A stretch of 64,000 nt of DNA. Source: Pseudonocardia petroleophila (GTDB lineage: Bacteria; Actinomycetota; Actinomycetes; Mycobacteriales; Pseudonocardiaceae). The stretch is taken from positions 1,433,501-1,497,500 of the forward strand of contig NZ_CP060131.1 in assembly GCF_014235185.1 (NCBI RefSeq). The letters run 5' to 3'. Below, in pieces: positions 17,154-24,729 of the stretch. A program made the position numbers and the translations under genes. The notes under the pieces were generated by a model. The model was not told the origin of the DNA. It saw only the letters and a program-made list of their open reading frames with translations, and did no database searches. How positions within the stretch are numbered: the first letter of the stretch is position 1; each line of letters starts with the position of its first letter.

Positions 17154-18455
17154 CTACGAACGGTCGACCGGCCGAAGGACGGGCATCCGACCCCCGATGA
17201 CGCCGGCTGCCGCGGAGTCGGCCGAGCCGACCCATGCGGCGTAGTGGCGCAACGTCGTCGTGCCGTCGCCATGCCCGAGCCGGCCGGCCACGGTGCGCAG
17301 ATCCACGCCCGCGGTGAGCAGCTCCGTCGCGGAGTAGTGCCGCAGCTCCTTGAGCATCGTGTCGATGCCGAGCTTGGCTACGAGGCGCCCGTAGCGGCGC
17401 GTGAGCGACGCCGGGTCACGCGGGCTGCTCAGGTCCGGCTTCGCCGAGAACACCCACGTGCGGTCCGTCAGGGAAATGCCGAGCAGCGCGAGCCGGCCCG
17501 CGCAGTCCTCCCGGTGCTGGCGGAGCAGCTCGACGGTCGGAGCGTCGATCGACACCCGCCGCATCTGGTGCGACTTCGTGTCCTTGAGGACCATGCCGTC
17601 ATTCGTGCGGACGTAGTTCTCGTCCAACCGCACGACCCCGGCGGCCAGGTCGACGTCCTCCCATTGCAGAGCGACCACCTCGCCTCGACGCGCGCCGAGC
17701 ACCGCAGAGAGCCAGACGTAGAGACCCCACTCGGCCGACGAAGACCAGGCGGCCTCCACGATCCGGGCCATCTGCTCGCTCGTCGGCGGGCGCGGCTGCG
17801 GGCGTGGTTTAGCCGGCGGCCGGACCGACGGCATCGGATTGAAGCTGATCCAGCCCCACCGCACGGCGGCGCTGCATGAGCCGGACAGGATGGCGTGGAT
17901 CGACCGGACGCTCGACGCGGCATAGGGCTTGCAGACATGCACCTTGCAGCCGGCGGCCGCGCAGTCGTGCGACCCCTTCTCGACGTGGCGCTCGATGAAC
18001 GGCTTGCCGCTGCACAACGCCCGGCATTTCCGGAGCCGGCTGTAGAGCGTCTCCAGTCGTTGCGAAGCGTCCCGCACGAACAGGACCAGTGGGACGTCTC
18101 CGAGTGCGGGAACGATGTACATCCGGATCTGCGACTCGTAGGTCATGCGCGTCGTCGCGTCGATCTCGTGCTGCGCCATCCAGCGCTCCAGCAGCGCACC
18201 GACCGTCGCCTTCGTCCGCGCGACTTTCAATGCGTCGGCGTCAGCGAGCAGCTTCGTCCGGAGCTTCTCCGCTTCCCGGTAGGCGGCGCGCTCGGCGCGG
18301 TCGCCCTGGCCCTCGATCTCGACGCTGTCGACGAGCACGATCCGCTCGCCGGTCGAGGGGTCCTCGCCGGCCGAGACCCGAACCTCGTAGCAGCGCGCGC
18401 GGCGTCGGATGCTGCCGCGCTGGCGCGACACCGGCGCGTCCGATCGGGTGGTCAC
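17154..18455 (-). CDS. Tyrosine-type site-specific integrase
   Basis: A 433-residue recombinase that would insert and excise the element. The arm-binding part is N-terminal, with a core-binding segment near residues 80-125. A Cys/His-rich insertion (residues about 144-176, including HDC, GCKVHVC) is typical of many actinobacterial integrases. Catalytic residues visible are R256/R257 in GARRGEV, K294, R372 in KELRHYSAT, H395 in GRLGHG and the nucleophile Y405 in LRHYAAW. The first box II His is a Lys (K369). Its start is 114 bp from the tRNA-Arg 3' end, the expected target. Confidence 0.93.
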   Translation of the reverse strand: MTTRSDAPVSRQRGSIRRRARCYEVRVSAGEDPSTGERIVLVDSVEIEGQGDRAERAAYREAEKLRTKLLADADALKVARTKATVGALLERWMAQHEIDATTRMTYESQIRMYIVPALGDVPLVLFVRDASQRLETLYSRLRKCRALCSGKPFIERHVEKGSHDCAAAGCKVHVCKPYAASSVRSIHAILSGSCSAAVRWGWISFNPMPSVRPPAKPRPQPRPPTSEQMARIVEAAWSSSAEWGLYVWLSAVLGARRGEVVALQWEDVDLAAGVVRLDENYVRTNDGMVLKDTKSHQMRRVSIDAPTVELLRQHREDCAGRLALLGISLTDRTWVFSAKPDLSSPRDPASLTRRYGRLVAKLGIDTMLKELRHYSATELLTAGVDLRTVAGRLGHGDGTTTLRHYAAWVGSADSAAAGVIGGRMPVLRPVDRS

Positions 18456-18527
18456 GAGCGGAAGCTAGCAGCGTTCGTGGACCGGGCCGTGGACCGAGAT
18501 CAACTACTCGATCCAGGAAATGATCTA

Positions 18528-18554
18528 GCCCTGACCGTTCATGCTGGTCAGGGC
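18528..18554 (-). terminator. Hairpin between tRNA-Arg and the integrase
   Basis: Nine-bp perfect arms (GCCCTGACC and its complement) flank a 9-nt loop. Read on the minus strand it lies just downstream of the tRNA-Arg gene and is followed by a weakly T-containing stretch. It probably ends tRNA transcription, although it lies where integrase arm sites could also be expected. Confidence 0.5.
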
Positions 18555-18568
18555 CAGTGCGACGATGG

Positions 18569-18641
18569 TGCGCCCGAAGGGATTCGAACCCCTAACCTTC
18601 TGATCCGTAGTCAGATGCTCTATCCGTTGAGCTACGGGCGC
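18569..18641 (-). tRNA. tRNA-Arg (anticodon ACG)
   Basis: A complete cloverleaf of 73 nt is read on the minus strand. The 7-bp acceptor stem GCGCCCG pairs with CGGGCGC, the T-loop is TTCGAAT, and the anticodon loop CTACGGA gives ACG. The 3' half faces the integrase, so this gene is the likely integration site. It lies downstream of tRNA-Ser(GCT) on the same strand, 55 bp away, and may be co-transcribed with it. Confidence 0.96.
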
Positions 18642-18696
18642 ATGTCGTGCTGATCTTCAGTTGTGAACCTCGGCAGCCTAACAGGCCACGTCGGAG

Positions 18697-18786
18697 CGGA
18701 GGCTCCGGGATTTGAACCCGGGATGGGGGGTTACCCCAAACCGCATTAGCAGTGCGGCGCCATAGACCAGACTAGGCGAAGCCTCC
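18697..18786 (-). tRNA. tRNA-Ser (anticodon GCT)
   Basis: A 90-nt class II tRNA with a long variable arm is read on the minus strand. The acceptor GGAGGCT pairs with AGCCTCC, and the anticodon loop CTGCTAA gives GCT. A TAGTAAG-like -10 element lies a few bases upstream, near 18815. Confidence 0.96.
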
Positions 18787-18830
18787 CGAAGCCGTACCTG
18801 GGCAACCTTACTAGATCCCCCCGCGCCCGT

Positions 18831-20789
18831 TCACGACCCCCCGGGCGCGAGCGCGAGGAAGGGGGCCAGCGCGTCGGGGTTCTGCAGCGCCCCCCTGCTC
18901 ACGGCCTTGTCCGGGGCGATGCCGGCGAGGATCTTCTTGACCGGCACCTCGCACTTCTTGCCGTTGAGCGTGCGCGGGATCGCGTCGACGAGGACGAACC
19001 GGTCGGGGACGTGCCGCGGCGATAGCTCGGTGCGCAGGGCCTTGCGCAGGTCGGGCTCGACGTCCTCCAGCGCGGCCCCGGGGGCGAGCACGAGGAAGCA
19101 GAGCAGGGCGCCCTCGTCCTTCGCGCCGAGCTCCGTGGTGTCGATGACCAGGGCGTCGGCGACGGACTCGAACCCCTCCACGACGGCGTAGAAGTCGGCG
19201 GTGCCCATGCGGACGCCGCCGCGGTTGAGGGTGGAGTCGCTGCGGCCGTAGATGACGTAGGAGCCGCGCGGGGTGTGGCGGACCCAGTCGCCGTGGCGCC
19301 ACACGCCGGGGAACTCGTCGAAGTAGGCCTCGCGCAGCCGCGATCCGTCGGGGTCGTTCCAGAACATCACCGGCATCGACGGCGTGGGCTGCGTGATCAC
19401 CAGCTCGCCCACCTCGTCGACGAGCTCCCGCCCCTTCTCGTCGTAGGCGACGACGGCCGCACCCAGCGCGGCGCAGGAGATCTCGCCCATCCACACGGGC
19501 ACGTTCGGGGCCGAGCCGACGAAGGCGGCGCACACGTCGGTGCCGCCGGAGACCGAGCAGATCTGGATGTGCTCGCCGACCGCGTCGCCGACCCAGCGGA
19601 ACCCGTCCTCCGACAGCGGCGCGCCCGTCGACCCGATGGCGCGCAGGCCGGAGAGGTCGAACTGGTCGCGCGGGCGCAGGCCGGCCTTGAGGGAGGCCTG
19701 GATGTAGGGCGCCGACACCCCGAAGTAGGTGACGCCGTGCCGCTCGGCCAGCGCCCAGAGCGCGCCGAGGTCGGGGTGGCCGGGGTTGCCGTCGTAGAGC
19801 ACCACGGTGGAGCCGACGAGCAGGCCGCCGATGAGCAGGTTCCACATCATCCAGCCGGTGGTGGTGAACCAGAAGAACCGCTCACCCGGCCCGAGCTCCA
19901 TCTGCAGCCCGAGCGCCTTCACGTGCTCGAGCACGATGCCCCCGTGGCCGTGCACGATGCCCTTGGGCAGGCCGGTGGTGCCGGAGGAGTAGAGCACCCA
20001 CAGCGGGTGGTCGAACGGCACCGGCTCGAACTCCAGCGGCGCGTGCTCCGCGGTGAACTCCTCCCACGGCACGGTGCCGTCGAGTGTCTCCCCGAGGTAG
20101 GGGATGAGCACCGTCTCGCGGACGGTCGTGAGCTGCTCCTGCAGCGCCGTGACCGTCTTCCGGACGTCGTAGCGCTTGCCCCCGTAGACGTAGCCGTCGA
20201 CGGCGACGAGCACGACCGGCTCGATCTGCGCGAAGCGGTCGTGCACGGCGCGGGCGCCGAAGTCGGGCGAGCACGAGGACCAGATCGCGCCGAGGCTCGC
20301 GGCGGCCAGGAACGCGACCAGCGTCTCCACGGAGTTCGGGGCCAGCGCGACGACCCGGTCCCCGACCCCGACGCCCGCCCGCACCAGACCGGCGCGGGCC
20401 CGGCCGACGGCGTCGCGCAGCTCGGCGTGGGTGACGGTGCGCTCCAGGCCGTCCTCGCGGGCGAACAGGACGGCGACGTCGTCGTCCTCGCGGCCGGGAC
20501 CGGGCGTCAGCGCGTGCTCGGCGTAGTTCAGCGTCGAGCCGGGGAACCACTGGGCCCCGGGCATCTCGCGCGAGCCGAGCACCGCCGTCGGCTGCGTCCG
20601 GAACCGCACGCCGAGGAACTCCGCGACCGCCGACCAGAACCCGTCGAGGTCCTCGGTGGACCAGCGCTGCAGCGCGGCGTAGTCGGACGCCTCGACGCCC
20701 CGGTGCTCGCGCACCCACGCGGTGAACGCGGCGAGCGGACCGGAGTGGTCGGGGTCGGGAGCCCACAGGACGGCGGGGGTCTCGGACAT
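18831..20789 (-). CDS. Acetoacetyl-CoA synthetase (acetoacetate-CoA ligase)
   Basis: A 652-residue ANL-family ligase that activates acetoacetate (or a related beta-keto acid) with ATP and CoA. Family signs are the N-terminal cap FTAWVREHRGVEASDYAALQ, the substrate-entry motif ALGAIWSSCSPDFGARAV, the adenylate-forming loop LYSSGTTGLPKGIVHGHGG, and KKCEVPVKKIL with the catalytic Lys near the C-terminus. Length is normal for the family. The ATG at 20789 (MSETP) is preferred to an upstream start at 20837 whose added residues look non-coding. It follows the tRNA pair and stands alone. Confidence 0.92.
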   Translation of the reverse strand: MSETPAVLWAPDPDHSGPLAAFTAWVREHRGVEASDYAALQRWSTEDLDGFWSAVAEFLGVRFRTQPTAVLGSREMPGAQWFPGSTLNYAEHALTPGPGREDDDVAVLFAREDGLERTVTHAELRDAVGRARAGLVRAGVGVGDRVVALAPNSVETLVAFLAAASLGAIWSSCSPDFGARAVHDRFAQIEPVVLVAVDGYVYGGKRYDVRKTVTALQEQLTTVRETVLIPYLGETLDGTVPWEEFTAEHAPLEFEPVPFDHPLWVLYSSGTTGLPKGIVHGHGGIVLEHVKALGLQMELGPGERFFWFTTTGWMMWNLLIGGLLVGSTVVLYDGNPGHPDLGALWALAERHGVTYFGVSAPYIQASLKAGLRPRDQFDLSGLRAIGSTGAPLSEDGFRWVGDAVGEHIQICSVSGGTDVCAAFVGSAPNVPVWMGEISCAALGAAVVAYDEKGRELVDEVGELVITQPTPSMPVMFWNDPDGSRLREAYFDEFPGVWRHGDWVRHTPRGSYVIYGRSDSTLNRGGVRMGTADFYAVVEGFESVADALVIDTTELGAKDEGALLCFLVLAPGAALEDVEPDLRKALRTELSPRHVPDRFVLVDAIPRTLNGKKCEVPVKKILAGIAPDKAVSRGALQNPDALAPFLALAPGGS

Positions 20790-20921
20790 GGCGCCAGCAT
20801 GCAATCCGCAGCGGCCGCGCGCCAGGGAGGAGCGCACACATCACCGCCGGCCGGCATGTGGCGCGGACCCGCTCCTGATCATGTGGCTGCGCGGGCCGGT
20901 GATCGAGAGCCGGTCGGCCTC

Positions 20922-21028
20922 CGCGGGCCGGATCGGCGGACTCGCCGGGCCAGGTCGGCAAACTCGCCGGGCCGGATCGGCGGACTCGCCGGGGCGGGTC
21001 GGCGAACTCGCCGGGGCGGGTCGGGCCG
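20922..21028. repeat. Tandem 22-bp repeats (about 4.9 copies)
   Basis: Units start at 20922, 20944, 20966, 20988 and 21010, each close to GCCGGGCCGGATCGGCGGAC plus TC, with changes at a few positions; the last unit is partial. The array ends exactly at the stop codon of the neighbouring hydrolase gene. Units are GC-rich and partly self-complementary (GGCGGACTCGCC core), so they could form transcript-end structures or be a local repeat family. Confidence 0.8.
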
Positions 21029-21727
21029 TCAGCGCAGGTGGCTGTCGAACCAGTTCAGCGTGCGCTGCCAGGCGTCGGCGGCGGAGTCGGGGTCGGCGTC
21101 GAACCGGTAGCCCGTGCGCGGGTAGACCACCAGGTCGGTGGCCTGCTCCGACTTCGCGGCCGCGTCGCGCAGCTGCTCGATCTCCGGGTCGCGCTCCCCG
21201 GCGGTGTCCTCGCCGTAGATGCCCAGCCACGGGCAGGTGAGCCCGGGGGCCGCGTCGACGAGCGCGGGGAGGCCGCTGGAGGGCGTCTCCACGATCCCCT
21301 CCCCCGCGACGGTGACGGCCGCGCCCAGCGTCCGCTTCGCCGCCACGAGGAGCGCGACGGAGCCGCCGAGGTCGAACCCGATCACGCCCATCCGGTCGGA
21401 GGTGATGTCGTGGTCGGCGAGCCAGCCGAACGCGGTATCGGTGTCGGCCATGACCTGTTCGCCCTCGAGGCGGTCGACCTGCTGCTGCACCTGGCCGTCG
21501 TCGCCGTCGACCTCGTCGGCGCCGTCGCGGTGGTACAGATGGGGGGCAACGGTGAGCCATCCGTCCGCGGCCAGGCCGCTGACCAGGCCTCTCACGGTAT
21601 CGGTGACGCCGCGCGCCTCGTGGAGCACGACGATCCCCCCGCGGACCGAGCTGACCGGCTCGGCGACGGTGAGCCGCAACGCGCTTCCGTCGACCAGGGG
21701 AACGGTCTCCGTGCGGATGTCGGTCAT
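21029..21727 (-). CDS. Dienelactone hydrolase family protein lacking catalytic residues
   Basis: A 232-residue alpha/beta-hydrolase of the dienelactone hydrolase type. The fold is clear: HEARG at residues 36-40, a nucleophile-elbow region VIGFDLGGSVAL, the acid-loop region YGEDTAGERDP, and VVYPRTGYRFDADP at the end. However, the nucleophilic Cys of the family is Asp here (D119 in GFDLGG), and the catalytic His position is Tyr (Y207). Only the acid position (D174) is kept. It may be a non-catalytic binding protein or use different chemistry. The start at 21727 gives the normal family length. Confidence 0.8.
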   Translation of the reverse strand: MTDIRTETVPLVDGSALRLTVAEPVSSVRGGIVVLHEARGVTDTVRGLVSGLAADGWLTVAPHLYHRDGADEVDGDDGQVQQQVDRLEGEQVMADTDTAFGWLADHDITSDRMGVIGFDLGGSVALLVAAKRTLGAAVTVAGEGIVETPSSGLPALVDAAPGLTCPWLGIYGEDTAGERDPEIEQLRDAAAKSEQATDLVVYPRTGYRFDADPDSAADAWQRTLNWFDSHLR

Positions 21728-21775
21728 GGCTCTAGCCTGGCACGACGCGTCCGATCGGACCGGACCGGGCGGCTT

Positions 21776-22840
21776 ATGGTGATCCTCGTGACGACGATCC
21801 GTGCCGACCTCGACGGCCTCCCCGCCTACGTCCCCGGCCGCGCGGTCCCGGGCGCGATCAAGCTCGCGAGCAACGAGGTGCCGCTCCCCCCGACCGCCCC
21901 CGTCCTCGCGGCGATCGCCGAGGCCGCCGCGGGGGGCAACCGCTATCCCGACCTCGCGACGGTCGGTCTCACCGCGCGCATCGCGCAGGCGCTCGGCGTC
22001 GCGCCGGAGCGGATCGCGACCGGGTGCGGATCGGTGAGCATCTGCCAGCAGCTCGTGCAGGCCACCTGCCTGCACCCCGAGGACGAGGTCGTGTTCGCCT
22101 GGCGCTCGTTCGAGGCGTACCCGATCGTCACGCAGATCGGCGGCGCGACGGCCCGCACCGTCCCGCTCACCGACGACTTCCGCCACGACCTCGACGCCAT
22201 GGCCGCCGCCGTCGGGCCGCACACGCGCCTGGTGATGGTGTGCAGCCCCAACAACCCGACGGGCACCGTCGTCACCCGCGCCGAGCTGGAGCGCTTCCTC
22301 GTCGCCGTCGGCCCGGACGTGGTGGTCGCCTTCGACGAGGCCTACCGCGAGTACGTCACCGACCCGGACGCCGCCGACGGGCTCGCGCTGGTCGACGCCC
22401 ACCCCAACCTCGTGGTCCTGCGCACGTTCTCCAAGGCCTACCGCCTCGCCGCGCTGCGGGTCGGCTACGCCGTCGCCTCGCCCGAGGTCGCCACGGCGCT
22501 GCGCAAGGTGTGCGCGCCGTTCAGCGTCAGCTCGGTGGCGCAGGCCGGCGCGATCGCCGCGCTCGACCACGCCGACGAGCTGCTGGCCGCGTGCGCCGAG
22601 GTCGTGACGGAGCGGGTCCGCGTGCGCGACGCGCTGACCGCCGCCGGCTTCACCGTGCCGCCGACCCAGGCCAACTTCGTGTGGCTGGCCCTGGGCGGGC
22701 GCACGGCCGACTTCGCCGCGCACTGCCTGGAGCACAAGGTGGTGGTCCGGCCGTTCCACCCCGACGGCGTGCGGGTCACGGTGTCGACACCGGCCGAGAA
22801 CGATGCGTTCCTCGATGCGGCGACATCGTTCCCGGGCTGA
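21776..22840 (+). CDS. HisC-family aminotransferase (histidinol-phosphate/aromatic aminotransferase)
   Basis: A PLP-dependent fold-type I aminotransferase of about 354 residues. The Schiff-base lysine is in TFSKAYRLAALRVGY (K220 from this start). Other signs are SNEVPLPP, NNPTGTVV and FDEAYREYV. Such proteins act on histidinol phosphate or aromatic amino acids, and with no his or aro genes nearby the second (Pat-like) role is as likely. An in-frame GTG at 21788 gives the start VTTIRADL and may be the true one. It is divergent from the hydrolase, with about 50 bp between the starts. Confidence 0.85.
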   Translation: MVILVTTIRADLDGLPAYVPGRAVPGAIKLASNEVPLPPTAPVLAAIAEAAAGGNRYPDLATVGLTARIAQALGVAPERIATGCGSVSICQQLVQATCLHPEDEVVFAWRSFEAYPIVTQIGGATARTVPLTDDFRHDLDAMAAAVGPHTRLVMVCSPNNPTGTVVTRAELERFLVAVGPDVVVAFDEAYREYVTDPDAADGLALVDAHPNLVVLRTFSKAYRLAALRVGYAVASPEVATALRKVCAPFSVSSVAQAGAIAALDHADELLAACAEVVTERVRVRDALTAAGFTVPPTQANFVWLALGGRTADFAAHCLEHKVVVRPFHPDGVRVTVSTPAENDAFLDAATSFPG

Positions 22841-22864
22841 CCTGATCTGCGGTTCAATGGGGCG

Positions 22865-23260
22865 ATGAGCTCCTACCCACCGCCCGGTCCGTCCTGGCCG
22901 CAGGGTTCCGGCTCGGGCGAGCTCGTCCCGTCCGAGGACCGGAACTGGGCCGTCGGCGCCCACCTCGGCAGCTTCGTCGCCGCCTACATCGCCCTCGGCC
23001 TGATCGCGCCGCTGATCGTCCTGCTGGTGCGCGGCGGGCAGTCGCCGTTCGTGCGGCGACAGGCCGTGGAATCGCTGAACTTCCAACTCAACGCACTCGT
23101 CATCATCGCGATCGGGTGGTTGCTGGCGATCGTGTTGATCGGATTCGCGATCCTCATCGTCTACGGCGTGTTCTACGTCGTCTGCGTCGTGCTGGCCACC
23201 ATCAGGGCGTCGCAGGGCCAGGACTTCCGCTACCCGCTCACCATCCGCCTGATCAGCTGA
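22865..23260 (+). CDS. DUF4870 membrane protein
   Basis: A 131-residue protein with a Pro/Gly/Ser-rich N-terminus and three hydrophobic helices: AHLGSFVAAYIALGLIAPLI, then ALVIIAIGWLLAIVLIGFAI, continuing to VYGVFYVVCVVLATI. The middle FVRRQAVESLNFQLN is the DUF4870 hallmark. These proteins are small inner-membrane proteins of unknown function. It follows the aminotransferase by 24 bp and may be co-transcribed. Confidence 0.82.
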   Translation: MSSYPPPGPSWPQGSGSGELVPSEDRNWAVGAHLGSFVAAYIALGLIAPLIVLLVRGGQSPFVRRQAVESLNFQLNALVIIAIGWLLAIVLIGFAILIVYGVFYVVCVVLATIRASQGQDFRYPLTIRLIS

Positions 23261-23427
23261 TCCGGGAGGATCGACCGCCGGGGCGTGACGATCGGGTCAC
23301 GGTTGAGGGGCGTTCCAGGATCTTTCGGAGGAACGTCCGGAATCCGCGCGCGTCCGGCGTGGTCACGGGCCCCGGAGCGGCCCATACTTCCTCCCACCTC
23401 GCAACGGGGCGTGAATCGGGAGGAATC

Positions 23428-23695
23428 ATGGGATTCATCGGTTGGATCATCGTCGGCGGCCTGATGGGCGCGCTCGCGAAGTACATCATGCCGGGTAAGG
23501 ACCCGGGCGGGATCATCGTGACTCCTGATCGGCATCGTCGGCGGCCTGCTCGGCGGCTGGATCGCCTCGGCGGTCTTCGGCGTCAGCACCGGCGGCTTCT
23601 TCGAGATCCGGACCTGGCTCATCGCTCTCGTCGGATCCCTGCTCCTGCTGGGCATCTACCGCCTGGTGACCGGGCGGCGCAGCGTCTCGCGCTGA
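23428..23695 (+). pseudogene. GlsB/YeaQ/YmgE-type stress membrane protein, frameshifted
   Basis: From the ATG at 23428 the frame reads a typical GlsB/YeaQ start (MGFIGWIIVGG, then KYIMPGKDPGGIIVT). At about 23519-23521 the reading shifts: the rest of the family protein (LLIGIVGGLLGGWIASAVFG, then a last membrane helix and VTGRRSVSR) continues in another frame to the TGA at 23695. The total of 268 nt fits one extra base or two lost bases after GTG-A. This is either a real disabling mutation or a sequencing error. A GGGAGGA ribosome site precedes the start. Confidence 0.8.
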
Positions 23696-23709
23696 CCCCC
23701 GACACCGCC

Positions 23710-23747
23710 GACGGCGCCCCCTCCGCTGCGGCGGGCGGGGCGCCGTC
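23710..23747. terminator. Bidirectional terminator hairpin
   Basis: GACGGCGCCCC (23710-23720) pairs perfectly with GGGGCGCCGTC (23737-23747) around a 16-nt loop. It lies between the convergent GlsB-type gene and the response regulator. Confidence 0.7.
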
Positions 23748-23753
23748 CGCGTC

Positions 23754-24485
23754 TCACGGCTCCAGGACGTACCCCGCGCCGCGGACCGTGCGGATCCGCT
23801 CGGGTCCGATCTTGCGCCGCAGGTAGGAGATGTAGACCTGCACGAGGTTGGCCGACGCCGGCTCCGACCACACCTCGCGCGCGAGGCGGTCGGGCGACAC
23901 GACCTGTCCCGGCTCCGCGAGCATGGCCATGAGCAGGGCGAACTCGGTGGGCGAGAGCGAGACCGTCTGGCCGTCGACGGTGACGTCCCCGAACTCGGTG
24001 TCGACGACCAGCTCCCCGTGCCGCAGCACCGCGTGGTCGAGCGCCGGACCCAGTCGCAGCCGCAGCCGGATGCGCGCCGCGAGCTCGTCGACGGCGAAGG
24101 GGCGCAGCACGTAGTCGTCGCGGTCCCCGCGGAGCTGGTGCAGCAGACCGGCCCGGCGCTCACGCGGGGTGATCGCGATGACGGGGACGCCGGGCGCCTC
24201 GTTCTGGACGGCGGCGAGCACCGAGGTCTGGTCCGGACCGGGCAGTTCGACGTCGAGGACGATCAGCGCAGGGTCACGGGTGCGGATGGCGTCGAGCACG
24301 CCGATGCCGTGCCCGACGGGGCTGACGCTGACGCCGTCGGCCCGCAACGAGCGCAGCACGGAGGCCGACGCGGCCGTCGGGGGCAGCGCCAGCAGGACGT
24401 GATCGACCTGGGGCACGGGCACGCGTGGCTGGGGAATGACCGGCACGTACGTGGACGCACCCCCTGGGGGAGCAGCAGGGAGCAT
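23754..24485 (-). CDS. Orphan OmpR/PhoB-type response regulator with atypical receiver
   Basis: A 243-residue protein. The winged-helix effector domain is well kept (SLSPTEFALLMAMLAEPGQV, then YISYLRRKIGPERIRTVRGAGY). The receiver domain keeps the phosphorylatable Asp (LIVLDVELPG) and the switch Thr (VIAITPRE). It lacks the acidic pair after the first strand (VLLALPPTA instead of VVDDE), and the conserved Lys is Arg (YVLRPF). No histidine kinase is adjacent. It probably acts without normal aspartyl phosphorylation. The first 25 residues are Pro-rich and the start could be further in. Confidence 0.85.
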   Translation of the reverse strand: MLPAAPPGGASTYVPVIPQPRVPVPQVDHVLLALPPTAASASVLRSLRADGVSVSPVGHGIGVLDAIRTRDPALIVLDVELPGPDQTSVLAAVQNEAPGVPVIAITPRERRAGLLHQLRGDRDDYVLRPFAVDELAARIRLRLRLGPALDHAVLRHGELVVDTEFGDVTVDGQTVSLSPTEFALLMAMLAEPGQVVSPDRLAREVWSEPASANLVQVYISYLRRKIGPERIRTVRGAGYVLEP

Positions 24486-24729
24486 CGACGCCCACTCTGC
24501 CCCATCACCGACCGGAGTAACAATCCGCTAACGGAGCGACATCACCCCTCGGCGCAGGCGTCGTGACGCAGAGCTGAGAACTTGACTGAGCCGAACGGAC
24601 TACCGGACACCCACCCGAGCGCGAACGGGCCGCGTTCCGGCGCTCCGGAACGACCTGTTGGCGCGTGCGCGCAACCCGCCCTCTCAGGTTCGTCGATCAC
24701 AGGGCGTCATCTTCCTACTGTTCCGACCC

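Larger units (their letters stand above)
1479..18568. mobile_element. Integrated conjugative/mobilizable element beside tRNA-Arg
   Basis: The block holds a tyrosine integrase next to the tRNA-Arg 3' end, an Xis-like protein, a MobF relaxase, a TraG-type coupling ATPase, a DUF2637 Spd-like protein, two regulators and cargo genes. That is the toolkit of an actinobacterial integrative element. The right boundary is expected at or within the tRNA 3' end (about 18569). The left boundary is uncertain: 1479 is simply the first gene that looks element-borne. No VirB4, VirB6 or FtsK/TraB-type transfer gene is present, so it may be mobilizable only, or may use an unrecognised transfer channel. No repeat of the tRNA 3' end was found at the left, so the element may extend beyond the window or be degraded. 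Confidence 0.75.

Noticed and set aside
21728..23086. Upstream extension of the dienelactone-hydrolase frame
   Set aside because: It is antisense of the aminotransferase and DUF4870 genes; the family start fits the ATG at 21727.
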